Shown piece after piece: positions 41,886 through 42,263 of a stretch of DNA of 42,263 nt (position 1 is its first letter; every line of letters starts with the position of its first letter). A program made the position numbers and the translations under genes. This stretch comes from Prado023 sp964638055 (lineage in GTDB: Bacteria > Actinomycetota > Actinomycetes > S36-B12 > CAIYMF01), in NCBI GenBank assembly GCA_964638055.1, contig CAZWXF010000009.1:1-42263 (forward strand). Direction: 5' to 3'. A model generated the notes under the pieces. That model searched no databases. It worked only from the letters and a program-made list of their open reading frames with translations, and had not been told where the DNA came from.

Positions 41886-42146
41886 TCAGCGGGGGAGGAA
41901 CGTGAGACAGTCCGCCGGGTCGCCCAACGTGCCGATGTGGACGGCCTCCGCCGTGCACTCGAGGGCGGAGTAGTGGGTGCAGTCGATGCGCTGGCAGGCG
42001 CCGACGTGGGCGAGGACCGAGCTCAGGCCGCCCTTCATGTCCAGTGGGATGAAGGTGGCGCAGGTGGCCGAATCGGCTCCGCCCACCGTGATCGCGCCGG
42101 CGTGGCAGCTTGCGTCAGGGTCCTGCTGCCCACCGGGGCGTGGCAC
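41886..42146 (-). CDS. DUF1540-like cysteine-rich protein, N terminus uncertain
   Basis: About 86 aa from GTG 42146. The C-terminal part matches DUF1540-type proteins: CHAGAITVGGADSATCATFI, then DMKGGLSSVLAHVGACQRID, then CTHYSALECTAEAVHIG and DPADCLTFLPR, with seven cysteines suggesting metal binding. The usual N-terminal cysteine motif is not visible in this frame, so the start may lie elsewhere, be frameshifted, or be lost. The frame stays open to GTG 42236 but that part has poor composition. No ribosome site is evident. Function of the family is unknown. Confidence 0.6.
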   Translation of the reverse strand: MPRPGGQQDPDASCHAGAITVGGADSATCATFIPLDMKGGLSSVLAHVGACQRIDCTHYSALECTAEAVHIGTLGDPADCLTFLPR

Positions 42147-42263
42147 TCGTTGGGCCGGGGAGAGTGACGCGGTCGGCCCGGACTCACGCCTCGATCGGCC
42201 ACGATCCCCGTCGCCCGGCGCTGGCTGCCGGGCCACGGTCGACCGCAGGCTGACAGTGATTAG

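Overview
The window is high-GC DNA from an actinobacterium (Actinomycetota). Markers of that phylum are an acyl-CoA carboxylase beta/epsilon pair next to birA, a DipZ-type CcdA-thioredoxin fusion, a FadE5-like acyl-CoA dehydrogenase, a fused MrpA/MrpB antiporter subunit, a GtrA protein, an Rv1264-like cyclase, and many genes whose start codon lies 6-8 nt after a TAnnnT -10 box (leaderless style). I cannot name the genus.

Layout. (1) Bases 1-3309: the 3' half of a tRNA-Gly(CCC) gene at the left edge and a perfect 48-bp copy of it at 3262-3309. Between them is a 3.2-kb insert with no integrase, holding a membrane-anchored OB-fold-like protein and an AAA/DUF4143 ATPase. This looks like a small tRNA-targeted element, or what remains of one. 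(2) About 3.3-10.3 kb: a worn accessory zone. It contains two frameshifted membrane-protein genes, an antitoxin-like/DUF6036 nucleotidyltransferase pair, a zinc-ribbon polytopic membrane protein with an operator-like dyad over its start, a truncated IS1634-family transposase, and a broken MNT/HepT toxin-antitoxin pair. (3) 10.3-17.3 kb (minus strand): a tightly overlapped mrpA(B)CDEFG cation/proton antiporter operon followed by a methyltransferase. (4) 17.5-21.2 kb: a small membrane protein, a 48-bp tandem repeat, a HEAT-repeat protein, an FG-GAP/metzincin gene frameshifted at a homopolymer, and a DUF1801 protein. (5) 21.3-28.7 kb: acyl-CoA ligase, dipZ, VanZ-like protein, CLC channel, fadE5-like dehydrogenase. 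(6) 28.9-36 kb: UDP-glucose dehydrogenase, purE-purK, a Wzm/Wzt-type ABC exporter, gluQ and an aldose-1-epimerase-like protein. (7) 36-42.2 kb: second acyl-CoA dehydrogenase, GtrA, cyclase, birA, divergent accD-accE, and a DUF1540-like protein at the right edge.

Working together: the Mrp complex handles Na+/H+ exchange. The ligase, two dehydrogenases, biotin ligase and carboxylase form a dispersed acyl-CoA metabolism set. Ugd, the ABC exporter, GtrA and the epimerase suggest surface-glycan supply and export. Reading-frame damage is concentrated between 3.3 and 10.0 kb; the only other break is the metzincin homopolymer. That argues for real decay of the accessory zone rather than uniform sequencing error.
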